A DNA stretch of 64,000 nt from Hydrogenophilales bacterium (GTDB lineage: Bacteria; Pseudomonadota; Gammaproteobacteria; Burkholderiales; Thiobacillaceae). The translations under genes were made by a program, and so were the position numbers. The notes under the pieces were generated by a model, which worked only from the letters and a program-made list of their open reading frames with translations, did not search any database and was not told the DNA's origin. Shown in pieces: positions 39,187 to 47,542 of the stretch (positions are counted from its first letter, which is position 1; each line of letters starts with the position of its first letter). Location: the NCBI GenBank assembly GCA_023258975.1, contig JAHFRD010000005.1, positions 62,001-126,000 of the forward strand. Reading direction: 5' to 3'.

Positions 39187-39546
39187 TCAAAAAAGCAGTT
39201 TGGGGCGGATACGCAAGGCATCCTGTGTCAATACCGAGAAAGCGCCCGGCAACTCCGGGCCATGACTACTCACTTGCGAGACAACCAACGCCGCCTTGGC
39301 CGACTCTTCCAGACCATAGAGCCGGATCAGCAGAACCCCGGCATGTGCCCGCCGTTGCCGGAAGACGAGTTCCCCGAAATCCTTGTCGGCGGTGACCAGG
39401 GGGGCGGAACTGTCGTTTGCCAAGGCCAGCACGCCGGCATCCGTCATGCTCGGCGCCATTTCCGCGATGAGCATGACTTCGTGTCCGGCCTGCCGCGATA
39501 CTTGAACGATTCCCGCGTCGACGCTCTCGTCGGCGACGCACTTCAT
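39187..39546 (-). CDS. PIN-like DUF5615 toxin-type protein
   Basis: The 119-residue protein begins MKCVADESVD and contains LVTADKDFGELVF, the acidic residues typical of DUF5615 PIN-fold proteins, which are probable ribonucleases. Its start overlaps the DUF433 gene by 4 bases. DUF433-DUF5615 pairs are a known predicted toxin-antitoxin type. The gene ends 15 bases before serA, so it may be read through into that gene. Confidence 0.8.
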   Translation of the reverse strand: MKCVADESVDAGIVQVSRQAGHEVMLIAEMAPSMTDAGVLALANDSSAPLVTADKDFGELVFRQRRAHAGVLLIRLYGLEESAKAALVVSQVSSHGPELPGAFSVLTQDALRIRPKLLF

Positions 39547-39776
39547 GCCGCCTGCCGGCCGACCGGATAGACCACATCGGAACGCAGGAACCGCGCGGCA
39601 AATGAGAGGGCGGACAGGATGTCCTCACGGCACAAGCGGGGGTGAGCGTTCAGCACCCGGGCTTCGCTCTCCCCCGCCGCCAGGCGTTCCAAAATGCTTT
39701 CGACCGTCACACGGGTTCCCTGGATGACGGGTTTTCCCATCATGACGGCGGGGTCGGAAACAATTCTGGCTTCCAT
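39543..39776 (-). CDS. DUF433 antitoxin-type protein
   Basis: The 77-residue protein has the DUF433 signature MMGKPVIQGTRVTVESILER and the later HPRLCREDILSALSFAARFL, a helix-turn-helix-like fold. A strong ribosome binding site (AGGAGGG) lies upstream. It probably neutralises the adjacent PIN-like protein and may repress the pair. Confidence 0.82.
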   Translation of the reverse strand: MEARIVSDPAVMMGKPVIQGTRVTVESILERLAAGESEARVLNAHPRLCREDILSALSFAARFLRSDVVYPVGRQAA

Positions 39777-39798
39777 GTCTGCCCTCCTGGCCGGCCGA

Positions 39799-40893
39799 TC
39801 AGCCGCGCGCTTTCTCGAATTCCTTCATGTAATCCACCAGCGCCCGCACGCCTTCGACGGGCATCGCGTTGTAGATGGAAGCGCGCATGCCGCCCACGGA
39901 ACGGTGCCCCTTCAACTGCACCAGACCGCGCGCCTTGGCGCCCTTGAGGAAGTCCTCGTCCAGCGCGGCGTCCTTCAGCGTGAAGGGCACGTTCATGCGC
40001 GAGCGGTTTTCTTTGGCGACCGGCGAGTTGTAGAAATCGGTGGCGTCCATGTAGTCGTACAGCAGGTTGGCCTTGAGGATGTTCTGTTGCTCCATCGCGG
40101 CGAGGCCACCCTTGGCCTTGAGCCCCTTGAACACCAGGCCGGCGATGTAGATGCCGTAGGTGGGCGGGGTGTTGTACATGGACTCGTTGTCGGCGTGGGT
40201 CTTGTAATCGAACATGGTGGGGGTGCCGGCCACGGTCTGGCCGATCAGGTCGTCACGCACGATCACCACGGTGACGCCGGCCGGGCCGATGTTCTTCTGG
40301 GCGCCGGCATAGATCACGCCGAATTTCGAGACATCCATCGGCCGCGACAGGATGCAGGAGGACATGTCGGCCACCAGCGGCACTTCGCCAGCGGGGTTGC
40401 CAAGATCGGGTATCCAGAACATCTCCACGCCGCCGATGGTCTCGTTCGGGGTGTAGTGGACGTAGGCCGCGTTCGGGTCGAGCTTCCAGGCATCCTGGGT
40501 GGGCGCGTAGGAGAAGTTCTTGTCGTCGGAACTGGCCACCACGTTGACGCCACCATACTTTTTCGCTTCCTTGATCGCCTTCTTCGACCACTCGCCGGTG
40601 TTCAGGTAATCGGCGGAGTCCTTGCCGCGCAGCAGGTTCATCGGAACCATCGCGAACTGGCTGGAAGCGCCGCCCTGCAGGAACAGCACCTTGTAGTTGG
40701 CGGGGATGCCCATCAACTCGCGCAGGTCGGCTTCGGCCTGGGCCTGGATGCCCATGTATTCCTTGCCGCGATGCGACATTTCCATGACCGACATGCCGCA
40801 GCCCTGCCAGTTCACGAGTTCGTCGCGAGCCTGTTCCAGGACTTCACGGGGTAGAACGGCCGGGCCGGCGCTGAAGTTGTAGATGCGTTCCAT
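39799..40893 (-). CDS. serC: Phosphoserine aminotransferase
   Basis: SerC makes phosphoserine for serine and pyridoxine synthesis. The 364-residue protein starts with the typical YNFSAGPAVLP and has the PLP lysine in YAGAQKNIGPAGVTVVIV. It is the first gene of the serC-serA-pheA-hisC-tyrA-aroA run; AGGA and GGAAG lie upstream of the ATG. Confidence 0.96.
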   Translation of the reverse strand: MERIYNFSAGPAVLPREVLEQARDELVNWQGCGMSVMEMSHRGKEYMGIQAQAEADLRELMGIPANYKVLFLQGGASSQFAMVPMNLLRGKDSADYLNTGEWSKKAIKEAKKYGGVNVVASSDDKNFSYAPTQDAWKLDPNAAYVHYTPNETIGGVEMFWIPDLGNPAGEVPLVADMSSCILSRPMDVSKFGVIYAGAQKNIGPAGVTVVIVRDDLIGQTVAGTPTMFDYKTHADNESMYNTPPTYGIYIAGLVFKGLKAKGGLAAMEQQNILKANLLYDYMDATDFYNSPVAKENRSRMNVPFTLKDAALDEDFLKGAKARGLVQLKGHRSVGGMRASIYNAMPVEGVRALVDYMKEFEKARG

Positions 40894-40924
40894 GTTGCTT
40901 CCTGTCCTTTCGAGTGGGTAAATG

Positions 40925-41857
40925 TTAGTGCGAAGGGGCGTGCTTCGCGGGCTTCGGGTGTTCCTTTGCGGGTGGGGGATTTTCCTCCGATTCGGTCGCG
41001 GCGGGCGGTGCTTTTTTCGGCATGGGCCGACGCATGACCCGCGCCGGCTTGTGCGCGGGGGCCTCCTTCATCATCTCCATGCCGGCGATTTTTGCGGCAT
41101 CGGTCTCGCCGTTCACGTTGATGATGTTGAGCCTGCCCTGCCCCTGGTTCATCTCGTTCCTGAAGTCGTAGACGGCGCCCAGAACGGTGAGATGGCCGCT
41201 GATGACCTCGTTCTCGAACTTGCTCATCGCCTGGCGAACCTGGTTGTTCACGTTCAGCTTGATGCTGTTCAAGCCCGGGTCGCCCTTGGGAATCTGGATG
41301 GTGTCCAGTTCGCGCCGGATCGCGCCCGACTCCTTGGAATAATCGGAGGCCGCCGCCTTGATGGCGCCACAGGCGACGTGGCCGACGATCAGCAGCAGCG
41401 GCGTATGCAGGTGATGCACGCCGTATTCCACCGAGCCTTCCGCAGTCGCGATCTGATTGCCGATATTGCGGATCATGAACAGATCGCCGTCCGGCGAAGC
41501 ATCCAGCGCATGCGTATGCACGCGCGAATCGGAACAGGTAATCACGGTCGCGCGCGGATGCTGGCTGTCGAGAAACGGCTTGAAGTGGGCCGGGCCGTGG
41601 GTACGCATGAAATTGGCGTTCGCCTGGCGGATGTGTCCGACGATCTCGTTGGCGCCGCCGTGGCCCTGTTTTTCATTGAGCGTGGCCGCGTACTCGCGAA
41701 TGACCTCCTTGACGATGAGCCGGATCTTTTCCTTTTCCACGTCGTTCATCGCGGACAGATCCGCCGCGCGAACGGAAAAAGCGGCAATCCAGCCGCTCAA
41801 GACCAACCCCATGCCCAGCAAGGCTGGCCCGACAAGACGTTTTATTTCTCGTTTCAT
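40925..41857 (-). CDS. Exported beta-class carbonic anhydrase
   Basis: The 310-residue enzyme interconverts carbon dioxide and bicarbonate. Zinc ligands are C108, H160 and C163, with the D110-R112 pair in TCSDSRV. A signal peptide (about residues 1-31) places it in the periplasm, which is less usual for the beta class. The last about 45 residues are a Pro/Lys/His-rich tail (KHAPSH at the end) not found in typical enzymes. It follows serC with a 31-base gap on the same strand but has its own GGGGCGAG ribosome site. Confidence 0.9.
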   Translation of the reverse strand: MKREIKRLVGPALLGMGLVLSGWIAAFSVRAADLSAMNDVEKEKIRLIVKEVIREYAATLNEKQGHGGANEIVGHIRQANANFMRTHGPAHFKPFLDSQHPRATVITCSDSRVHTHALDASPDGDLFMIRNIGNQIATAEGSVEYGVHHLHTPLLLIVGHVACGAIKAAASDYSKESGAIRRELDTIQIPKGDPGLNSIKLNVNNQVRQAMSKFENEVISGHLTVLGAVYDFRNEMNQGQGRLNIINVNGETDAAKIAGMEMMKEAPAHKPARVMRRPMPKKAPPAATESEENPPPAKEHPKPAKHAPSH

Positions 41858-41951
41858 TTCTCGCCCCTCGAAAAAAAAGTAACGAACATATCGGCAGGGC
41901 GGCCGGAAACTTCAGGAGGAGCGGGTGAAGCGCGCCGGATGAACCGGCAAC

Positions 41952-42220
41952 CTTGATGCGCTGCTGCTCGGCTGTGGTCACGCCTTCACGCTGGCCGGTG
42001 TCGCGCTCATGCTGGCGTACCCAGGTATGCAGCGTCTGTGCGGTGCAACCGATCTTGCCGGCGATCGACACCATCGCCGCCCATTCGGATTCATGCTCGG
42101 ATCGGTGCTCGAACACCAGGTGCACAGCACGTTCGCGGACTTCGGGGGAGAACTTCGTTGATTTCCTCATGGCTCCATCTTCTCAAGAGTTGGAGCCTCC
42201 TCAAAACCCGGGGCGGTTCA
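41952..42220 (-). mobile_element. IS3-family insertion sequence remnant (left end and start of orfA)
   Basis: On the minus strand the segment starts with TGAACCGCCCCGGGTTTTGA, a terminal repeat of the type known from IS3-family elements, and continues into an orfA start at 42170 ([20 protein letters not shown], then [20 protein letters not shown]). The reading frame loses similarity at 41952, before the leucine zipper region, so only the first 73 codons survive. The end at 42220 abuts the truncated RTX gene directly. Confidence 0.75.
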
Positions 42221-43650
42221 CCAACGCCGACGGCCAACTCGACGGCCGCACTCTTTATTCCGGTAATGGTGAAACCTGGAACCTGTTCGACTTCAACCAG
42301 CGTTCCGTCGCGGAACAGCTGATCAGCGAGCTCTACGGACAGGGCGGTGTGGGCGGCAACTATTACGCCGGTTTCACCGACTGGGTCTCCGGCCAACTGG
42401 TGTCCGGAGGCGGCGGCTTTACTTTCGATCCGCTCGACTTCACCTTCGACCCCATCGGCGCCTTCTACGACAGCCAGAGCGGCGCCTACGACCACGCCGC
42501 CGCCATCGCCGCCCACACCCCGGTGGTGCTGGATGCCAACAATCTGCCGCTCACCGCCGCCCAACTCGCCACGCGCGACACCAACGGCGACGGCATGATT
42601 GCCGCCGGCGAGGCCGCCAGCCTCAAGTTCTGGCGCGACCTCAATGAAAACGGCCAGGCCGACAGCGGCGAACGGATCGCCCTTGACCGCGTCCTCAAGC
42701 AGGCCGATTACGGCTTCTACACTCAGGGCAACGGCCGCATCGGCACCGCCGCGCCGATTGAAGCCACCCCGCCGCTGGCACCGGCCCAACCGGGCAAGAC
42801 CAATCTGATTCAAGCCGTGCCGGACAGCAACTACCGCGCGCTACGGGATTCAGACAACCGCTGGTTCTATGTCCCGCCCGGCTACCTCGCCGCCTACTTC
42901 GACTGGTCGGCCAGCCAGGTCAAGACCAACTACAACAACAAGTCCTACCTGATCGGCACCGATGGCATCGACAATTTCGACAGCGCCTGGTTCGGCGGCC
43001 AGCCGTCCTACCTCGGCCTCAACAGCAGCCTGCTGGTGAACTTCCTGGCCGGCGGCGGCGATGACGTCATGGGCGGCAGCACCCGCAACGACAACCTCTG
43101 GGGCGGCACCGGCAACGACACCCTTTGAGGCTACGCCGGCAACGACAAGATCTACGGCGAACAGGGCGCCGATGATCTGCTCGGCCAGGACGGTGACGAC
43201 TATCTGGACGGCGGCGCGGACGATGATCGGCTGTTTGGCTATGTCGGCAACGACATCCTGCACGGCGGTGCTGGCAATGACATTCTGGTGGGCTTCACCC
43301 CTAGCAACGATTCCAAGCAAAGCCTGAACGCCGGGGAAACCGACAACGATTTCCTGTACGGCGGCGCCGGCGATGACGATCTGTATGGCGGGCTGGGCAG
43401 CGACTATCTGGATGGCGGCGCCAACAACGACTTTCTGATGGGCCAGGTGGGCGATGACACCCTGTTCGGCGGCGATGGCGGCGACGAACTGCAAGGCAAC
43501 GAGGGCAACGACAAGCTGCTGGGCGAAGCCGGCGACGACAAGCTGTTCGGCCAGGTCGGCAACGACACGCTGTGGGGCGGCGACGGCACCTTCATTGTCA
43601 ATAGCGTCAACGACGTGATCTACGAACAGGCTGGCCAAGGCTATGACACG
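42221..43650 (+). pseudogene. RTX protein fragment, truncated at both ends and with an internal stop
   Basis: The plus-strand frame encodes a secreted-type protein fragment: FTFDPLDFTFDPIGAF, a calcium-binding DTNGDGMIAAGE, then RTX nonapeptides (GGTGNDTL, GYAGNDKIYGEQG, GGAGNDILVG). An in-frame TGA at 43126-43128 interrupts the repeats where a Trp (TGG) would fit. The frame resumes beyond it and RTX similarity ends at 43650 (QAGQGYDT). The 5' end is replaced by the IS remnant. It should be non-functional. Confidence 0.8.
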
Positions 43651-44060
43651 GATGGGGTGACAGGGGCGGAGCAAATGGGGGCGGAAATGATGGCTTCGAT
43701 GCTTGTCCCGGCTATTGGTCTACACGTACCATTCCCTTGCGCCCAAGAGGACAAAGTTCTTCCGGCGCAAGCAAACAACAACCGGAAAAACCGGAACGCG
43801 AGGGGAGGGTCTCCTCGGATGATTCGATTTGATTTGCGGCGTAACTGCGGTCGGGCACCTGCTGGGAACAGCTTAAGCAGGATGCGGCCGTGGCATGGCA
43901 CCAGAGGCGCTTTCGCTTCGTCACGGGCTGCCTGATTGGCGGGCGTGGGGCTTCACGGGTGCGAGGGTGGACCATCTGGCTCTTGTATCGAAAATGACAC
44001 TGGGATGGAAATGGGGGAAGTAATGCGGGCCCATTTTGTTCACCGATTCGAAGAGGAGAA
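43651..44060. other. 410 bases without a recognisable gene
   Basis: After the RTX fragment the frame runs on into unrelated residues and stops at 43935. Neither strand gives a protein I recognise. It may be the scar of an insertion or deletion. The final bases hold GAGGAG for the next gene. Confidence 0.5.
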
Positions 44061-44846
44061 ATGACGGTGAGGAAATACCAATGGATAGGCAAATTTACGG
44101 TGCTGGTGATTACGGCAATTTTGTCTGCGCAGGTTATCGCAGGCGCAGCACCGGCGATTGAAATTACGTTATCGCCACAAGTACAGGATTTATTAAACAA
44201 ATCATCACTGGAACAGAGAGCAAAACTAAATAGAGCTCTCCGCACAAGCAATAACTTTGCGCGGCAGATGCTCAATGGAAATTCGCTGGACGAAATGAAC
44301 TCCAGTTGGGGAAAGGATATTGGAAAAATAACGGGAGTTGATTTTTCCACATTCAAAGACATCATGGAAAAAAAACTAGGGGATGAATGGGACTATATAA
44401 ACATCTGCAATACGGCAGAAATTGCCAATATTGCAATAGCAAACGCATCCAAACATGTTGTAATCACCTATGCCGCAACCGGAGTGGGGAAATTAATGTA
44501 CGGCAAAACAAAAGTGCATTACGAGTTTGCGGAATTTCATGCGGAGCCAAAAGGGAGGAAGATAACATTCGGTATTGCAGTTAATTCACATAACATGGTA
44601 GCCGATTTCAATTTTGAAAAACAGTTGCTACCACGAACATATGTAATCTCAAAAAACGGTTTGTTGTGGCATATAAACATGGTTTACAGAGACAGAAAAT
44701 CCATCAACAACCCAGGATATGTTGGCCCCAGTATTCCGGAATTGGAAGGCAGGCTCGCAAGTTACAAGAAAGCATTGGAAATGCTTACCAGATCTGTCTC
44801 CGATACCTGCACCAACCCTCCGTCTGAAACCAATCACCCCAAGTAG
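44061..44846 (+). CDS. Exported protein, candidate immunity partner of the NlpC/P60 gene
   Basis: The protein of about 260 residues has a signal peptide (IGKFTVLVITAILSAQVIAG) and no later membrane segment, so it should be periplasmic. I recognise no family. The gene is AT-rich compared with its surroundings, which suggests transfer. GGAG at 44055 is only 2 bases from the ATG but 8 bases from a GTG at 44067, which may be the true start. The NlpC/P60 gene follows 64 bases downstream. An immunity role is inferred from this pairing and the periplasmic location, where a peptidoglycan hydrolase would act. Confidence 0.65.
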   Translation: MTVRKYQWIGKFTVLVITAILSAQVIAGAAPAIEITLSPQVQDLLNKSSLEQRAKLNRALRTSNNFARQMLNGNSLDEMNSSWGKDIGKITGVDFSTFKDIMEKKLGDEWDYINICNTAEIANIAIANASKHVVITYAATGVGKLMYGKTKVHYEFAEFHAEPKGRKITFGIAVNSHNMVADFNFEKQLLPRTYVISKNGLLWHINMVYRDRKSINNPGYVGPSIPELEGRLASYKKALEMLTRSVSDTCTNPPSETNHPK

Positions 44847-44910
44847 TTGACATATCCACACAGAATCCGCTTTCTGCATAATCTTTCACCGAAATCAAGG
44901 AGAACAAATC

Positions 44911-46773
44911 ATGGGATCGAATGTACTGACTTCCGCATTTTTGACTTATACCCCAGGTGTCGCTTATTCAAGCAATGGACATTACAAATTTGATAGCAAT
45001 GGCAAAATAATAGGCGTGGACTGTTCGGCTCTGGTTTATGAGGCATTAAAGAATGCCGGATATACAGTGCCATCTTCGACATTTGCAACCCAGGACTTGT
45101 TTGTCGGAATCGATTTGACGCCCTATGCACAGCAGAACTTTAGTTTCATTTCGTCAACGGATGTTTCGAAGAAAAACGGCAATCTTCAAATGGGAGATGT
45201 CATTCTCTTCAACAACGCAAACGGTAGCCGCCATGTGGGCATTTTTTATGGCTACAATTCCACTGGATCTCCGATGTTCTATGGTTCCCAGAACAGTACA
45301 GGGACAGCGGTTGCAACAATAGACAAAAACTATTGGGGTGATACTGACAAAGTAACAATTGTTGGCGCCCTCCGCCCTCTGGAGAGCACCTACAACGCAG
45401 CCAATGACATCACCGCAACACTGACTCAGGCAGTTCAAACCAATATTGCCAATGGCCTCGCACCGGACGGAAGCACATATGGTGAATTATTCCTGAACGG
45501 AGACGTTTCAGGTTTATGGAAAAAACTCGGCAGTGACACGAATGCTGTAATCGAGAAGATCGTGTGCATGGTGTCCGACGACGGCACGATCACTACCGGG
45601 AAAACCACCTACGACAGTCAAGGCAACTTGCTATCGCAAACCACTCACCAAACCACGCCGGGCAGCAACCTTGTCCAATCGCAAACCCAGATATTGCAAA
45701 ATGGCATCGGTATCACGTCCAGCGACACTGCGCGTGCCCCCTCCGCAAGCTACGTGTCTCTCAGCGCCGATGGCTGGAGCGCCACGCTCAAGGATGGGAG
45801 CAAGCTTCCTGACATCGTGGCAGCCTACAACCAAGGCAAGCCCGCCTACCAGCGCATCACACTGGAAGAGCTACGCCTGGTCAACGGCATTACACCCGCG
45901 ATGGAAACCAGTATCCCCGTCGGCCAAAGCCTGCTCGTCCCCCACAAGGTAGCCGGTGGCAATCTCGCCATCGATTACGGCAATGTGCATCTTTCGCTGC
46001 ATCAGACGAATGGGACATACCAGTACGTCATCAAAGAACCCGGCAACGTCACCACCACCTACACGCATACCTTCGATGCCAGCGGCGGTTCAATCGACCG
46101 CTACACCCAAACCGACAATACCGGCAAAGCTACGACCCGAATCACCACCTCCGACGCCTGGTCCACCACCGAAACTTCCCACCTCACCCTACTCAAGAAC
46201 AGCGCCACCGGCGAAACCATCGCCATCTACAAGACCACCGACCTCCTCGCCAACCGCCAGGCCGGTGACGTCGTCCAGATCACCCCGCAAGCCGATGGCA
46301 CCCGCGCCGTCGCCACCTACAACGCCGCCGCCGGCGTCTGGCTCACCGAAAAGTTCAACGCGCAAAACCAGGCCATCGAACGCTTCACCTCCTCCGACAA
46401 CCCCCTCGACGCCGCCGACCCGCAACACGACGGTGTCGGTCTCTGGAGCGGCGGCCTGAACGACTTCACCACCGTCGATTTCGATGCCATCGACGCCTTC
46501 ACCGGCCTGCCCCACTACACCGGTGCCACCACCTACACCGACAGTAACGGCGACGGCCTTTTCGAGCGGATAGAAACCAGCACCTGCAAACCGGCCGCTA
46601 CACCCGCGCCGACGGCACCACGGCCCGGGTGGATGATGTCTGGTTCGTGGCCGACACCGCGCGCACGGTGGACAAGGATCTGGTCGCCGTCTCCGCCGAC
46701 GTCGCCGCGCTGCCCGACCTGGCCGGCTTCGGCAATGTCCACAGCCTGCATCAGGCGATGGCGCGGCCTATAG
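44911..46773 (+). CDS. NlpC/P60-domain protein with out-of-frame RTX-core tail (orphan toxin-like)
   Basis: The first about 150 residues form an NlpC/P60 domain: catalytic Cys in GVDCSALVYEAL, His in GSRHVGIFYG, so a cell wall peptidase or amidase is likely. A LysM-like stretch (LEELRLVNGITPAMETSIPV) follows. There is no Sec signal. From 46575 the gene enters a 192-base copy of the core of the downstream RTX gene (48665-48856) in the wrong frame, giving a low-complexity tail (APTAPRPGWMMSGSW) and loss of any RTX or C-terminal module. Codons are AT-rich in the first half and GC-rich later. Confidence 0.75.
   Translation: MGSNVLTSAFLTYTPGVAYSSNGHYKFDSNGKIIGVDCSALVYEALKNAGYTVPSSTFATQDLFVGIDLTPYAQQNFSFISSTDVSKKNGNLQMGDVILFNNANGSRHVGIFYGYNSTGSPMFYGSQNSTGTAVATIDKNYWGDTDKVTIVGALRPLESTYNAANDITATLTQAVQTNIANGLAPDGSTYGELFLNGDVSGLWKKLGSDTNAVIEKIVCMVSDDGTITTGKTTYDSQGNLLSQTTHQTTPGSNLVQSQTQILQNGIGITSSDTARAPSASYVSLSADGWSATLKDGSKLPDIVAAYNQGKPAYQRITLEELRLVNGITPAMETSIPVGQSLLVPHKVAGGNLAIDYGNVHLSLHQTNGTYQYVIKEPGNVTTTYTHTFDASGGSIDRYTQTDNTGKATTRITTSDAWSTTETSHLTLLKNSATGETIAIYKTTDLLANRQAGDVVQITPQADGTRAVATYNAAAGVWLTEKFNAQNQAIERFTSSDNPLDAADPQHDGVGLWSGGLNDFTTVDFDAIDAFTGLPHYTGATTYTDSNGDGLFERIETSTCKPAATPAPTAPRPGWMMSGSWPTPRARWTRIWSPSPPTSPRCPTWPASAMSTACIRRWRGL
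46575..46766 (+). repeat. 192-bp direct repeat, copy 1 (partial RTX core)
   Basis: Bases 46575-46766 match 48665-48856 with only a few differences (for example GACCTGG against GACTTGG). The repeat has no gaps. In the copy at 48665 it encodes NQHLQTGRYTRADGTTARVD and the following ADVAALPDLAGFGNVH. Here the correct frame is open only as a short reading frame from 46629 to 46850. Confidence 0.9.
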
Positions 46774-46879
46774 CCAAAGTGGAATGGCCCCAAGTGCGGC
46801 GCCCGGATACATTCGCAAAAAATGATACGCACTGGCGGAAGGCCGCCTGAGCGGCCTATTCAACACGGGGGGTATATCA

Positions 46880-47476
46880 ATGGAATCCGTCACGCGCGGC
46901 CTGGGCACGATATGGGGCGCATTCAAGACACGCTTTCAGGCCACCTGGTTCTGGCGCGTATTCGGCGTCTGCGCCATGCGGAAGCTTTGGACCAAGTTTC
47001 TGGTGGCGGTGGCGATTTCCGGCAGCTATCTCATCGCATTCTTCGGGCTAGGGCTGCTTAACCCAGTTCTAACGCTGGAACAGATGAGCCGAGCAGAAGG
47101 AGAACTGATCTCCGTGCATCACACGATGCAAAGCCGCCATTGGTCGAAGATCGTGATCCAAACAGACGGGGGGGTAATACTGACCTTCAGAGGTTCGATG
47201 TTATTCGGGGAGGATGTCCCGTTACGCGACTCGATAGGAAGGCGCATCACAATCTGGAGCCAGCCGCATTTTCAAGCGGTTCCGCCGTTTTTTTTTGAAG
47301 AGTTTCAGCATGTTCGATCAGGCAATAGCACGCTGGTGGACTATGGCCGTGTAGAGGGCTCGCTACGTGTGCATGGAGGAGGCAGTCCTTTCTGGTTCAA
47401 GTTCTCCATTGCTCTAGCCATCTTTCCTCTGCTCATCGTGAGTTTGGCCTGCCGCACGGCAGGGCAAGCTCCATAG
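46880..47476 (+). CDS. Small membrane protein, candidate immunity partner of the 1,108-residue RTX protein
   Basis: The 198-residue protein has a membrane segment near residues 40-62 (FLVAVAISGSYLIAFFGLGL), a soluble central part and a second membrane segment near the C-terminus (FSIALAIFPLLIVSLAC). The middle part should face the periplasm. A GGGGGG ribosome site lies 7 bases upstream of the start. I recognise no family. It directly precedes an RTX gene whose N-terminal domain is hydrophobic; a membrane-located immunity role is inferred. Confidence 0.65.
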   Translation: MESVTRGLGTIWGAFKTRFQATWFWRVFGVCAMRKLWTKFLVAVAISGSYLIAFFGLGLLNPVLTLEQMSRAEGELISVHHTMQSRHWSKIVIQTDGGVILTFRGSMLFGEDVPLRDSIGRRITIWSQPHFQAVPPFFFEEFQHVRSGNSTLVDYGRVEGSLRVHGGGSPFWFKFSIALAIFPLLIVSLACRTAGQAP

Positions 47477-47542
47477 GGCACCCAAATCAACCTCATTTCA
47501 CAAAACTTTTAACCATGACCAACCAGTAGAGGGAGCAATACC

